Origin: Pelagibacteraceae bacterium AG-426-G02
GTDB lineage: Bacteria > Pseudomonadota > Alphaproteobacteria > Pelagibacterales > Pelagibacteraceae
Assembly: GCA_003213155.1 (NCBI GenBank)
Contig: QCNQ01000007.1
Coordinates: 1-61,019, forward strand
Length of the DNA stretch: 61,019 bases
Direction: 5' to 3'
Positions 23,923 to 32,560 of the stretch are shown piece after piece. Position 1 is the stretch's first letter; each line of letters begins with the position of its first letter. A program made the translations under genes and the position numbers. The notes beneath the pieces were generated by a model. The model was not told where the DNA came from. It saw nothing but the letters and a program-made list of their open reading frames with translations, and did no database searches.

Positions 23923-24183
23923 ATGAATATAAATGATTTAATTGCAATCGTAAAAAAAAAATTACAAAATCAAATTGCTTTGGAGAGTATATTAATTGAA
24001 GATAAATCTTTTCTCCATAAAAATCACGCTGGAAACCAATTAGGTAAATTTCATCTTAAAATTTCTTTAGTATCAAAGGAACTTAAGCAAATGAAAAGAA
24101 TTGATAGTGATAAAAAGATTTACAAAATTTTAAATGAAGAATTAAAAAAATATATTCATTCTATTCAAATTTTAATCAATTAA
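23923..24183 (+). CDS. bolA: BolA family protein
   Basis: This 86-residue protein has the BolA fold signature: the segment EDKSFLHKNHAG, a central FHLKISLVS strand, and a C-terminal YKILNEELKKYIHSIQI. Family members bind monothiol glutaredoxins and Fe-S clusters, and some bind DNA. The His residues near the N-terminal loop and in YIHS fit the cluster-ligand pattern. It lies divergent to the J-domain gene, as in other alphaproteobacteria, and overlaps the aroB tail by 12 bases. Confidence 0.88.
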   Translation: MNINDLIAIVKKKLQNQIALESILIEDKSFLHKNHAGNQLGKFHLKISLVSKELKQMKRIDSDKKIYKILNEELKKYIHSIQILIN

Positions 24184-25278
24184 TTCATTTTTTAAGAATC
24201 TATTTAAATTTTTTACTGAGTATTCTTGATTTAAAATTGTTTGGCCTATTTTTTTTAATAATACCAACTTTATTTTATCAGAATTGTTTTTTTTATCAGT
24301 TTTCATAAATTTAATAATTTTATTAAGATCTTTACTTTTAAAATATTTTTTAATATCCGAGGGTAATTTTGAATTTTTGTAATGATCAGAAATTAATTTA
24401 TAATCATTAATATCTAGGAATTTATTCTTATTGCTAAATTTTAAAGCCACCATCATTCCTAAAATAACAGCTTCGCCATGATTTAATTTTTTAGAATATC
24501 CTAATGAAGCTTCAAATGAATGACCAAAAGTATGCCCAAAATTTAATTTTTTTCTTAAATTGCTCTCTTTTTCATCTTTTTCAACTACGTCTTTTTTAAT
24601 TTTACAACTCTCAAATATTGCCTTTTCTATATAAGGAGATTTAAGTTTAATAATGTTATCAAAATTCTGATCCAAATATTTAAAGAATTTTTTTTTAGAG
24701 ATTATAGAGTGTTTTAAAATTTCACCGTAACCACAAACAATTTCTCTTCTATTGAGTGTTTTTAAAGTATCTATATCGCTTATGACTAATTTTGGTTGAT
24801 AGAAGCTACCAATGAGATTTTTTCCATACTTAGAATTTACTCCTGTTTTGCCACCAATTGATGAATCTACTTGAGCCAAAAGAGTGGTGGGAATATTTAC
24901 AAAATGCAATCCTCTTTTAAATAAACTTGCAGCAAAACCACTAACGTCTCCAGTTATACCTCCCCCAATTGCCAATAAACTATCTTCTCTAGAAAAATTT
25001 TTATTAAGTAAAATTTCTAAGATTGAATTTATAGTACTTTGATTCTTATTTTTTTCATTGGCATTAAAATTAAATAAAAATACTTTTTTATTTTGTAGTT
25101 TTTTTTTTATTTCAGAAATAAATTTTTTAGGAACTTTTCTGTCAACTACCAATAAACATTTTTTTGATTTAATGGAATTATTGAGCATCAAACTTGATAT
25201 TTTTGTAATAAGATTTTTTCCAATAAATATTGGATACTTTTCAGAATTAGTCTTAATTATCAATTTGATTGGTTTCAT
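24172..25278 (-). CDS. aroB: 3-dehydroquinate synthase
   Basis: This 368-residue enzyme catalyses the second step of the shikimate pathway, DAHP to 3-dehydroquinate, using NAD+ and a divalent metal. Recognised segments are GGGITGDVSGFAAS (NAD site), PTTLLAQVDSSIGGKTGVN (substrate phosphate and catalytic Lys region) and the metal-binding His motifs GHTFGHSFEA and LNHGEAVILGM. It follows aroK with a 4-base overlap, the usual aroK-aroB order. Confidence 0.96.
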   Translation of the reverse strand: MKPIKLIIKTNSEKYPIFIGKNLITKISSLMLNNSIKSKKCLLVVDRKVPKKFISEIKKKLQNKKVFLFNFNANEKNKNQSTINSILEILLNKNFSREDSLLAIGGGITGDVSGFAASLFKRGLHFVNIPTTLLAQVDSSIGGKTGVNSKYGKNLIGSFYQPKLVISDIDTLKTLNRREIVCGYGEILKHSIISKKKFFKYLDQNFDNIIKLKSPYIEKAIFESCKIKKDVVEKDEKESNLRKKLNFGHTFGHSFEASLGYSKKLNHGEAVILGMMVALKFSNKNKFLDINDYKLISDHYKNSKLPSDIKKYFKSKDLNKIIKFMKTDKKNNSDKIKLVLLKKIGQTILNQEYSVKNLNRFLKNELID

Positions 25279-25778
25279 ATAATATCTAAAATTTTATCTA
25301 CAATTTCTTTTTTAGTTTTATTGTGACAATCAATTTTATTTTGCGCTTTTGCATAATATTTATTACGATTTTTTATCATATTTTGTAGATCACTATTAGA
25401 AACATTATAAGCTAATGGTCTTTTAGCACTTTTTCTTATTCTTTGGATTAAAATATCATCCTTGGTTTTAAGCCAAAAAGATATGTGGTTCTTTAAAACC
25501 TCGTTTCTTATATTTTTATTTAAAAAAGCACCACCTCCTAGAGACACTACTATTCCTTTGATTTTCATGAGTTCTAAAGTAATTTTTTCCTCGTATTCTC
25601 TGAAAAATTTTTCACCTTTATTTTTGAATATATTTGAAATTTTCATTTTAAGCTTATTTTCTATGTAATGGTCAACATCATAAAAATCTAATTTTAGTTT
25701 TTTTGAAACTAAAAATCCGATAGATGTTTTACCAGATCCCATCATGCCTAAAAAAACAATATTTCTATCAGATTTCAT
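25275..25778 (-). CDS. aroK: Shikimate kinase
   Basis: Shikimate kinase phosphorylates shikimate with ATP. It shows the P-loop GMMGSGKTS, the substrate Asp in FYDVDHYIE, the Arg in FFREYEEK, GGGAF, and the lid Arg in KRPLAYN. I choose the ATG at 25778 (167 residues), which puts the P-loop at residues 11-19, as in typical members. The upstream in-frame ATG at 25841 would add 21 residues unlike the family and would overlap the start of the divergent small gene at 25836. Confidence 0.92.
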   Translation of the reverse strand: MKSDRNIVFLGMMGSGKTSIGFLVSKKLKLDFYDVDHYIENKLKMKISNIFKNKGEKFFREYEEKITLELMKIKGIVVSLGGGAFLNKNIRNEVLKNHISFWLKTKDDILIQRIRKSAKRPLAYNVSNSDLQNMIKNRNKYYAKAQNKIDCHNKTKKEIVDKILDII

Positions 25779-25835
25779 AATTTTCTTTATTGAAAAACCA
25801 CAAATATGTCTTAATTTGAAATTAGTTAAAAGTAT

Positions 25836-26015
25836 ATGCAATTTATTAAAAAAACAAGTTCAAGCCGAAGTATTGTAGGTATTGTAACTAAATTAGTTTT
25901 ACTTTTGCTAGTCTTTTTTTTAATTATTTTTTTACTTAACAAGATTGATTTTCCAGCTCCTAAAAAAGATATAGATAAAATTATTCCTAATGAAAATTTT
26001 AAAATTGTTAAATAA
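25836..26015 (+). CDS. Small single-pass membrane protein, 59 residues
   Basis: This is a short reading frame, MQFIKKTSSSRSIVG..., with a basic N-terminus, one strongly hydrophobic segment (about residues 19-34) and a C-terminal polar tail ending ENFKIVK. By the positive-inside rule the N-terminus should face the cytoplasm and the tail the periplasm. Its last 26 bases overlap the start of the following secreted-protein gene in another frame, which suggests translational coupling. I do not recognise the family with certainty, and no function can be assigned. The arrangement, composition and lack of a competing frame make it a likely real gene. Confidence 0.65.
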   Translation: MQFIKKTSSSRSIVGIVTKLVLLLLVFFLIIFLLNKIDFPAPKKDIDKIIPNENFKIVK

Positions 26016-27765
26016 AAAAAATTTTTTCATTTTATTTTTTTTATTTTTCACTTCTATTAGTAATGCAGAAGAAAAACCAGTTGATATTTGGAATATAGAT
26101 AAAAAAGAAATTGAAGAAAAAAAAATAACAAATAGTTCAGAAATTTCAAATGGGGAAATTATATTACAAGAGAGTATCGAGCCAAGTGTATTTGGAATGC
26201 AAAATCAAAATCAAAAATCAATTATAAATCTTGATGAAAAGTTTGATACAAAAGAAATTAAAATAATCGGATTATATGATCCTGAAGACTATGGTCTCAA
26301 TGTAGATATGTGGGCTAATTCAGATGGAGACCAATTAGAAAATTTGCTTACAAAATTAAATAAGATGGATCTATCTAATGATGCAATTGACATTATTAAT
26401 ACTTCACTCTTAATTAACGCTCATAGTCCTAAAAAAAATATATCAGATAACGAATTTCTAAAACTAAAGTCAGATTGGTTAATAAAAAACTCAAACCTAG
26501 ATTTAATTGAAGAATATTTAATTCAAAATCAAATAATTAATTTACACCCAAAACTCACAAAATATCTTGTGGATGAACATCTCTCTAATTCAAAAATTGA
26601 CAAAGCTTGCAGTGTATTTTCAAAAAATAATGAATTAATTACAGATGAGTACTTATCCAAATTTAATATCTATTGTTTGATTAAAAATAATAAAAGAGAA
26701 GAAGCTCAATTAATTTTAGATTTAAAAAAGGAAACAGGATTTAAAGATGAATATTTCGAAAAAAAAATAAATTATTTACTAAAATACACAAAAAAAATAG
26801 ATGATTCAGTGTCTGAAAAATCAATATTTGATTTTTATTTAGCCCATCAAACAAATCCTAATTTTAATTTCGAACCTAACGATAAAACTAAAAAAATAAT
26901 TTGGAAATATCTTTCATCTGCAAATTTACTAGGTTCATTTAAACAAATTGATGTTTCAGAAATTGAGAAAATAGAAACTATAGAAAAAGCTGTTCATGAT
27001 AAAAATTATCCAGAAAAAGAATTATTTGATTTATATAAAAGATTTCAATTTAATTTTAATCAACTACTCAATGCTCAAAATGAATATAAAAAACTCTCTA
27101 AAATCGAAGGTAGAGCTCTCATTTATCAGAAAATTTTACTTGAGTCAGAAATGGTAAAAAAATTAAAGTTATTAAAAATATTGAAAAATTCTTTTAAAGA
27201 TGATGATTTAGACAAAGCGTTTGATTTAGAATTGAAAATCTTTCTCGAGAAAATTAATCCAGTGGATATACCAGATAATTTAACAAGTTTTTATTATACA
27301 AATATTCAAATTGAAAAGGATGAAGATAAAAAAATTAAGTTTAATAATGACATCTTGCATCAATCAAAACTAATTAATTACTTTAACGGTGATTATGCTA
27401 GTTCCAAAATTTCTAAAGACACAAATAACTTTTTAAAGAAGATAAAAAAAAACAAAAAATATTTTCTAACTAAAAAAGATATTATATTTTTAGAGTCGTT
27501 AAGATATGATGGAATTGAAATTTCAGAAAAATACGATGATTTGTATCAAATTGATGAAAATGAAATTCCAACCGATATACAAATTATGATTAATAATAGT
27601 GAAACTGGTTTAGCACTTTTAAGAATTGCTGAAGTGATTGGACAAGATGAAATTGACAGAATAGATGAAGATACAATTTATTTTATAATCACAGCCCTCA
27701 ATAAGCTTAATATTGATTGGATGAGAAATAAAATATTGCTTAAAGTTCTTCCTTTAAAAGTTTAA
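25990..27765 (+). CDS. Secreted/periplasmic protein of unknown function, 591 residues
   Basis: A signal peptide is clear: Lys-rich start, hydrophobic core FFILFFLFF, and a likely cleavage after Ala26 (SNA-EE). The mature protein starts with the motif PVDIW, then has GLYDPEDYGLNVDMWANSDG (about residues 95-114). The rest is Lys-, Asn- and Asp-rich and predicted mainly helical, with a repeat-like solenoid feel. No catalytic motif is seen. I recall similar proteins with a PVDIW start and a Trp-rich second motif in other alphaproteobacteria, function unknown. It is translationally linked to the small membrane protein upstream and precedes def-fmt-truA. Confidence 0.75.
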   Translation: MKILKLLNKKNFFILFFLFFTSISNAEEKPVDIWNIDKKEIEEKKITNSSEISNGEIILQESIEPSVFGMQNQNQKSIINLDEKFDTKEIKIIGLYDPEDYGLNVDMWANSDGDQLENLLTKLNKMDLSNDAIDIINTSLLINAHSPKKNISDNEFLKLKSDWLIKNSNLDLIEEYLIQNQIINLHPKLTKYLVDEHLSNSKIDKACSVFSKNNELITDEYLSKFNIYCLIKNNKREEAQLILDLKKETGFKDEYFEKKINYLLKYTKKIDDSVSEKSIFDFYLAHQTNPNFNFEPNDKTKKIIWKYLSSANLLGSFKQIDVSEIEKIETIEKAVHDKNYPEKELFDLYKRFQFNFNQLLNAQNEYKKLSKIEGRALIYQKILLESEMVKKLKLLKILKNSFKDDDLDKAFDLELKIFLEKINPVDIPDNLTSFYYTNIQIEKDEDKKIKFNNDILHQSKLINYFNGDYASSKISKDTNNFLKKIKKNKKYFLTKKDIIFLESLRYDGIEISEKYDDLYQIDENEIPTDIQIMINNSETGLALLRIAEVIGQDEIDRIDEDTIYFIITALNKLNIDWMRNKILLKVLPLKV

Positions 27766-27786
27766 AAATTAGTTTAATTATTTATT

Positions 27787-28308
27787 ATGCTTAAAGAAAT
27801 TGTTACCGTTCCAAATGAAATATTAAAAAAAATTTCTGATCCAATTGAAAAAGTTGGAATTAATGAAAAAAAATTAATTGAAGACTTATTTGAAACCATG
27901 TACCACTCCAAGGGAATTGGTCTTGCTGCAGTTCAAGTAGGTATACTAAAAAGAGTTTTAGTTGTTGACGTTTCAAATAAGGATGAAGAAAAGCAACCAA
28001 TTGCATTAATCAATCCTGTAATAAAAAACTTAAGCGAAGAGACATCGGTGTACGAGGAGGGTTGTCTATCAATACCTGAAACTTTTATTGAAATAGAGAG
28101 ACCAAAAATTTGTGAGGTGGAATATATTGACGAAAAGGGAGAGAAGAAAAATCTTAAATGTGATGGGCTTTTATCTACTTGTATTCAACATGAAATAAAT
28201 CATTTAGATGGAAAATTAATTATTGACCATTTATCAAAATTAAAAAAAGATTTTATTATAAAAAAAATTTCAAAAATTAAAAAAAATCCAGACAGAATAG
28301 TAGTTTAA
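27787..28308 (+). CDS. def: Peptide deformylase
   Basis: This 173-residue metalloenzyme removes the formyl group from N-terminal Met of new proteins. All three motifs are present: GIGLAAVQVG, EEGCLSIPE (metal Cys) and QHEINHLDG (metal His residues and catalytic Glu). It is followed after 2 bases by fmt, the enzyme that adds the formyl group, in the common def-fmt pairing. Confidence 0.97.
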   Translation: MLKEIVTVPNEILKKISDPIEKVGINEKKLIEDLFETMYHSKGIGLAAVQVGILKRVLVVDVSNKDEEKQPIALINPVIKNLSEETSVYEEGCLSIPETFIEIERPKICEVEYIDEKGEKKNLKCDGLLSTCIQHEINHLDGKLIIDHLSKLKKDFIIKKISKIKKNPDRIVV

Positions 28309-28310
28309 AG

Positions 28311-29243
28311 ATGGCAAATAAGATTATCTTTATGGGTACTCCAATATTTTGCGTTCCTATCTTAAAATCTCTATATCAAAATGGTTATAATATTTCTGTG
28401 GTTTTTACTCAACCACCGCAAAAATCTCATAGAGGACAAAAGATTAATAAAAGTCCAATTCAGGGTATCTCTGAAACTTTAAATATAGATTATAGAACAC
28501 CAAAGACACTTAAGGATAATCGTGTGGAGTATGAATTTTTAAAAGAGTTAAATGCCGATCTTGCAATAGTGTGTGCATATGGACAAATAATTCCTGAAAA
28601 TTTTTTAAACTTAACTAAAAAAGGTTTTGTAAATATTCACGCCTCAATTCTTCCTAGTTGGCGAGGCGCAGCACCAATCCAGAGATCAATTATGAATTTA
28701 GATCCTGAAACGGGCATAAGTATTATGAAGATCAAAAAAGAATTAGATAGCGGCCCAGTTAGTAATATTTATAAAATCAAAATAGATCAAAACCAAAATG
28801 CTCAAGAAATTTCAGAAAAACTATCAGCTTTAGCTGCAGAAAAAATTTTAGATAATGTGGATGATATACTTGAAGATAAGGCGAAGTTTATTGATCAAGA
28901 TCATTCAAAAGCAACTTATGCAAAAAAAATTGATAAGGTGGAGTCACAGATTGATTGGGGCGAGGATGCCTCTAAAATTATCGGAAAAATAAATGGATTA
29001 TTTCCCTCTCCGGGAGCTTCCTTTAGTTTTAACGGCGAAAGATATAAAATTTTGAAAGCCGAAATTGGTAATGGTATAGGTCAAATAGGAGAAATTATTT
29101 CAAATCAGTTAGAAGTAGCATGTAATAATAACCAATCAATTAAGATTCTTGAAATTCAAAGACAAGGAAAAAGACCGCAAAAAATTAGCGAATTCATGCT
29201 GGGCTCCCAAATTAAAAAGGGTTCAAAGTTATCAAATGTTTAG
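28311..29243 (+). CDS. fmt: Methionyl-tRNA formyltransferase
   Basis: This 310-residue enzyme formylates Met on initiator tRNA using 10-formyl-tetrahydrofolate. The N-terminal hydrolase domain has MGTPIFCVP and the catalytic block NIHASILPSWRGAAPIQRSI (Asn, His and a downstream Asp). The C-terminal tRNA-binding domain contains the linker KIDKVESQIDW. Its length is normal. It overlaps truA by 8 bases. Confidence 0.97.
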   Translation: MANKIIFMGTPIFCVPILKSLYQNGYNISVVFTQPPQKSHRGQKINKSPIQGISETLNIDYRTPKTLKDNRVEYEFLKELNADLAIVCAYGQIIPENFLNLTKKGFVNIHASILPSWRGAAPIQRSIMNLDPETGISIMKIKKELDSGPVSNIYKIKIDQNQNAQEISEKLSALAAEKILDNVDDILEDKAKFIDQDHSKATYAKKIDKVESQIDWGEDASKIIGKINGLFPSPGASFSFNGERYKILKAEIGNGIGQIGEIISNQLEVACNNNQSIKILEIQRQGKRPQKISEFMLGSQIKKGSKLSNV

Positions 29244-29976
29244 GTATCAAATATTAATTGAATATGAAGGCACTAATTTTAGGGGGTGGCAAATTCAAAA
29301 AAAAGGAAAAACTGTCCAGGGATTATTACAAGAGAAAATTTCAAAACTTTTAAAAGAAAAAATCATAATATATGGGGCTGGAAGATTAGATGTTGGTGTA
29401 CATGCCAAAGAACAGTCAGCACATTTCGATTGTAAAAATAAGATTGTAAAATTTGATAGATTTTTAAAATCAATCAATCATTTTTTAAATAAAGATGGAA
29501 TAGCAATACTAAAAATTACGAAAAGAGGTAATAATTTTCATGCCAGATTTTCAGCTAAAATGAGAGTTTATAATTATGTGATTATTAATCGGATTAGTGG
29601 ACCAGTTTTAGATCAAAATAGAGGCTGGCATATTATAAAAGATCTTGATTTAAAATTGATGAAAGGTGCCGCAAGAAGATTGATTGGTACTAAAGATTTC
29701 AGTACTTTTAGAAAATCGAGTTGTAGGGCTAAAAGTCCAATAAAGACTATGAAATCTGTAAAAATTAGATCTACAAAAAATAAGATTGAAATAGAATTCA
29801 GATCTCAATCTTTCTTACAACAACAAGTTCGGTCTATGGTTGGTTGTTTAAAATATGTTGGGGAAGAAAAATGGACATTAAAAAGATTTGTAAATGTAAT
29901 GCAGTCTAAAAAAAGAGAATTATGTGCTCCACCTGCACCACCTCAAGGTCTCTATTTAACGAAAGTTATTTATTAA
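29236..29976 (+). CDS. truA: tRNA pseudouridine(38-40) synthase
   Basis: TruA (246 residues) makes pseudouridine at positions 38-40 of the anticodon stem. The start is the ATG at 29236, overlapping the fmt stop (ATGTTTAG), because MFRYQILIEYEGTNFRGWQ is the usual N-terminus; the upstream in-frame extension lies inside fmt and is unlike TruA. The catalytic motif reads GRLDVGVHA where the family usually has GRTDxGVHA, so the catalytic Asp is kept but Thr is replaced by Leu. The 3' end overlaps the convergent SET-domain gene by 21 bases. Confidence 0.94.
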   Translation: MFRYQILIEYEGTNFRGWQIQKKGKTVQGLLQEKISKLLKEKIIIYGAGRLDVGVHAKEQSAHFDCKNKIVKFDRFLKSINHFLNKDGIAILKITKRGNNFHARFSAKMRVYNYVIINRISGPVLDQNRGWHIIKDLDLKLMKGAARRLIGTKDFSTFRKSSCRAKSPIKTMKSVKIRSTKNKIEIEFRSQSFLQQQVRSMVGCLKYVGEEKWTLKRFVNVMQSKKRELCAPPAPPQGLYLTKVIY

Positions 29977-30450
29977 TTTTTTTTTATTACTCATCGCAAA
30001 CTTTCGGTGTATTCGCCATCTACTTTCCTCACGAATTATAAAACCACAACAATTTTTTGATTTACATTTACAAGGAAATTGCTTGTAATCTTCCTTATCA
30101 AAACTAAAACCATAATCACAAGTTATCTCTTCGCCCTTTTTAATATCTCTATCAGCTGTTATCCAAATTTTTAAACCCTTACCATCATAACGTGCGTTCG
30201 CATCACAACTATGATTTACCAATCCAGCAATATTAAATGAGAAATCACCATCTAAGGTATATTTTTTATTTAGAGTAAATAGATAAATAGGTTTTTTATT
30301 GTCATATTTATTTGACTCTTCAACTTCTTTATTTGTGATTATTTTTCCTAAGTAATTAATAATTTTTGTACCTTCTTTGATATTTTTAGTAGCATAAAGT
30401 CCACGACCTTTATTATCAATTTTTGATTTTCTTATTTTGTATAGTTTCAT
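29956..30450 (-). CDS. SET-domain protein (lysine methyltransferase family)
   Basis: This 164-residue protein is little more than a SET domain. It has the N-terminal GRGLYATKNI, the AdoMet and active-site motif NHSCDANARY, the EEITCDYGF segment with the catalytic Tyr, and a post-SET cysteine motif (PCKCKSKNCCGF) that together with the NHSC Cys can bind zinc. SET enzymes methylate protein lysines, mostly histones in eukaryotes. The bacterial target here is unknown; a ribosomal protein, a nucleoid protein or an operon partner is possible. It lies 30 bases after the HDAC-family gene on the same strand. Confidence 0.88.
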   Translation of the reverse strand: MKLYKIRKSKIDNKGRGLYATKNIKEGTKIINYLGKIITNKEVEESNKYDNKKPIYLFTLNKKYTLDGDFSFNIAGLVNHSCDANARYDGKGLKIWITADRDIKKGEEITCDYGFSFDKEDYKQFPCKCKSKNCCGFIIREESRWRIHRKFAMSNKKKLINNFR

Positions 30451-30480
30451 GAAGTTGATTTATGATGGGCTAGATATTTA

Positions 30481-31404
30481 TCAATTGAATTCTACCAATG
30501 CATTGACATGTTCGTTAGCGCTTTCTGCTAAAGCATTTAAATCATATCCACCTTCAAGTATAGAAACAACTTTACCTGCGGTAAACTTATTAGTAGCCGC
30601 TAATGTTCTTTTAGTAATTTCATAAAAATCTTTTGAACTAAGTTGAAATTGAGCTAATGGATCATCTTTATGTGCATCAAAACCTGCTGAAAATATGAGA
30701 AAATCTGGTTTATATTGAACTAATCTTTCTAACACCCTATCAAATGCATTAAAGTATTCTTCGGAGTTCGTCCCAGCGGGCAAAGGGATATTCAATGAAT
30801 TATTAAAGTCTCCTTTATCTTTATCTGTTCCACCCCCAGGATAAAAGGGATATTGATGCGTAGAAATATATAATGAACTTTTATTATCACGCATGACATC
30901 ATAATTTCCATTACCCCAGTGCACGTCAAAATCTACACAGGCAATTCTTTTGTATTTATATTTTGACACTAAATAGTTTGTTGCTACCCCCGCGTTTGAT
31001 ATACAACAAAATCCCATAGCTTTATTTTTTTCAGCATGGTGCCCAGGTGGTCGAGCCAAACAGAATGCATTTTTAAATTGATTACTCTCTATTCCATCTA
31101 TTGCTCTTATTGTTGAGCCTGCAGCATCAAAAACTGCTTTTTTACTTTCAGGCGATACTACAGTATCGCCATCTAGATACTTAAGGCCTTTTTGAGGAAA
31201 AGAATCTTTTAAATTATTTATATAGTCTTTTGAATGTGTCATAGACAATATATCATCAGGAACATTATCTGGCTTATCCCAGATTAGGTCTTTTCTTTTT
31301 TTTAACTTTTCTTTTATAGCAATTACTCTTTTAGGCTGCTCAGGATGACCATCGCCAGTGTTATGTTTCTCATAGGAGTCAGAATTTATGATCGCTGTTT
31401 TCAT
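30481..31404 (-). CDS. Histone deacetylase family protein (class II-like / acetylpolyamine amidohydrolase family)
   Basis: This 307-residue Zn hydrolase has the full catalytic set: ARPPGHHAEKNKAMGFC (paired His), DFDVHWGNG and SAGFDAHKDDP (zinc ligands), and EGGYDLNAL (transition-state Tyr). Family members deacetylate proteins or small acetylated amines such as polyamines. The ATG at 31404 overlaps the dapE stop (ATGA), so it is translated from the dap transcript. Its place beside dapE and a SET protein does not decide between protein and metabolite deacetylation. Confidence 0.9.
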   Translation of the reverse strand: MKTAIINSDSYEKHNTGDGHPEQPKRVIAIKEKLKKRKDLIWDKPDNVPDDILSMTHSKDYINNLKDSFPQKGLKYLDGDTVVSPESKKAVFDAAGSTIRAIDGIESNQFKNAFCLARPPGHHAEKNKAMGFCCISNAGVATNYLVSKYKYKRIACVDFDVHWGNGNYDVMRDNKSSLYISTHQYPFYPGGGTDKDKGDFNNSLNIPLPAGTNSEEYFNAFDRVLERLVQYKPDFLIFSAGFDAHKDDPLAQFQLSSKDFYEITKRTLAATNKFTAGKVVSILEGGYDLNALAESANEHVNALVEFN

Positions 31405-32558
31405 TTAAAATAATTTATTAAAATGTTTTCATAAATTTTTTTAAGATTTTTCAAATCTTTTAAAGATACGGCTTCATCAACTTTATGCATTGTTTTTCCA
31501 ACAAGCCCAAACTCTAATCCAGGTGATATTTTCCTTATGAATCTCAAATCTGAGGTTCCACCAGTAGTAGATAGCTTTGGTTTAATTTTGGTCACTTTTT
31601 TTATAATATTTTGTATCATGTGCGTTGTTTCATTTGGCTTTGTTAGAAATGCCTCACCTGAAACTCTATAATCAATTTTAAATTTTGATTTATTTTTCTT
31701 GGTTGTTTTTTTAAAAATTTTATTAAGTCTATTTTTAATAGAATTTGACGAATGTTTATTATTAAACCTTATATTAAATGTTGCCTCAGCCATAGCCGGG
31801 ATAACATTATCAGCGTTATTATTTATATTTATTTTTGTAACCTCTAAGTTTGTTGGTTGGAAGTTTTTTGATCCTCTATCAAATTTAATATCTTTTAATT
31901 CTTTTAAAATTTTTACAATTATAGTTGAGGGATTATTAGCTCTATGAGGATATGCAACATGGCCTTGTTGACCAAAAATATTTAATTTACCAGTTAAACT
32001 ACCCCTACGTCCAATCTTTATCATTTCACCTAATTTATTTGGATTTGTTGGTTCACCAACAAGACAAAAGTTAATTTTCTCTTTCCTTTTTTTTAAATAA
32101 TCTACAACTTTTTTGGTGCCATTTACTGCATCACCTTCTTCATCTCCTGTAATAAGTAAACTTATCGACCCGTTGAATTTTCTATTTTTTGATAAAAAAG
32201 TGCTTACAGCAGACACAAAAGCTGCAACAGAGCTTTTCATATCATTTGCACCTCTACCAATTAAATGGCCTTTTTTGATAGATGGCTTAAATGGATTTAC
32301 TGTCCAATCCTTAATATTTCCTGGAGGGACAATATCAACATGTCCTGCAAACATAAAATTCGGTTTCTTAGATCCTAATCTTGCATACAAGTTTTTCACA
32401 GGCTGAAATCCTCTTTCTTTAAATTCCAATATTTTTGTTTTGAAACCTAATTTTTTTAATTTTTTTTCTAAAAATTTCATTACTCCAGCATCAACTGGGG
32501 TGATGGAAGGAAATCTGATTAGCTCTTTAGCTAATTTTAACTCATTTAAAGTTTTCAT
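31401..32558 (-). CDS. dapE: Succinyl-diaminopimelate desuccinylase
   Basis: This 385-residue M20 metallopeptidase-fold enzyme releases LL-diaminopimelate in lysine and peptidoglycan synthesis. Metal-site motifs are FAGHVDIVPPG, GRGANDMKS, TGDEEGDA, GEPTNP and a C-terminal metal His in MHKVDEAV. The dimerisation domain lies between about residues 180 and 295. It is preceded by dapD, two steps earlier in the same pathway, with a 2-base gap. The dapD/dapE pair shows that the succinylase branch is used. Confidence 0.95.
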   Translation of the reverse strand: MKTLNELKLAKELIRFPSITPVDAGVMKFLEKKLKKLGFKTKILEFKERGFQPVKNLYARLGSKKPNFMFAGHVDIVPPGNIKDWTVNPFKPSIKKGHLIGRGANDMKSSVAAFVSAVSTFLSKNRKFNGSISLLITGDEEGDAVNGTKKVVDYLKKRKEKINFCLVGEPTNPNKLGEMIKIGRRGSLTGKLNIFGQQGHVAYPHRANNPSTIIVKILKELKDIKFDRGSKNFQPTNLEVTKININNNADNVIPAMAEATFNIRFNNKHSSNSIKNRLNKIFKKTTKKNKSKFKIDYRVSGEAFLTKPNETTHMIQNIIKKVTKIKPKLSTTGGTSDLRFIRKISPGLEFGLVGKTMHKVDEAVSLKDLKNLKKIYENILINYFK

Positions 32559-32560
32559 TT

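Noticed and set aside
25779..25841. N-terminal extension of aroK
   Set aside because: It overlaps the divergent small gene and pushes the P-loop too far from the N-terminus.
29149..29235. N-terminal extension of truA
   Set aside because: The extension lies within fmt and is unlike TruA; MFRYQIL at 29236 is the usual start.
29389..29415. Thr-to-Leu change in the TruA GRTD motif as a sign of lost activity
   Set aside because: The catalytic Asp is intact and the neighbourhood is normal; one hydrophobic change is weak evidence.
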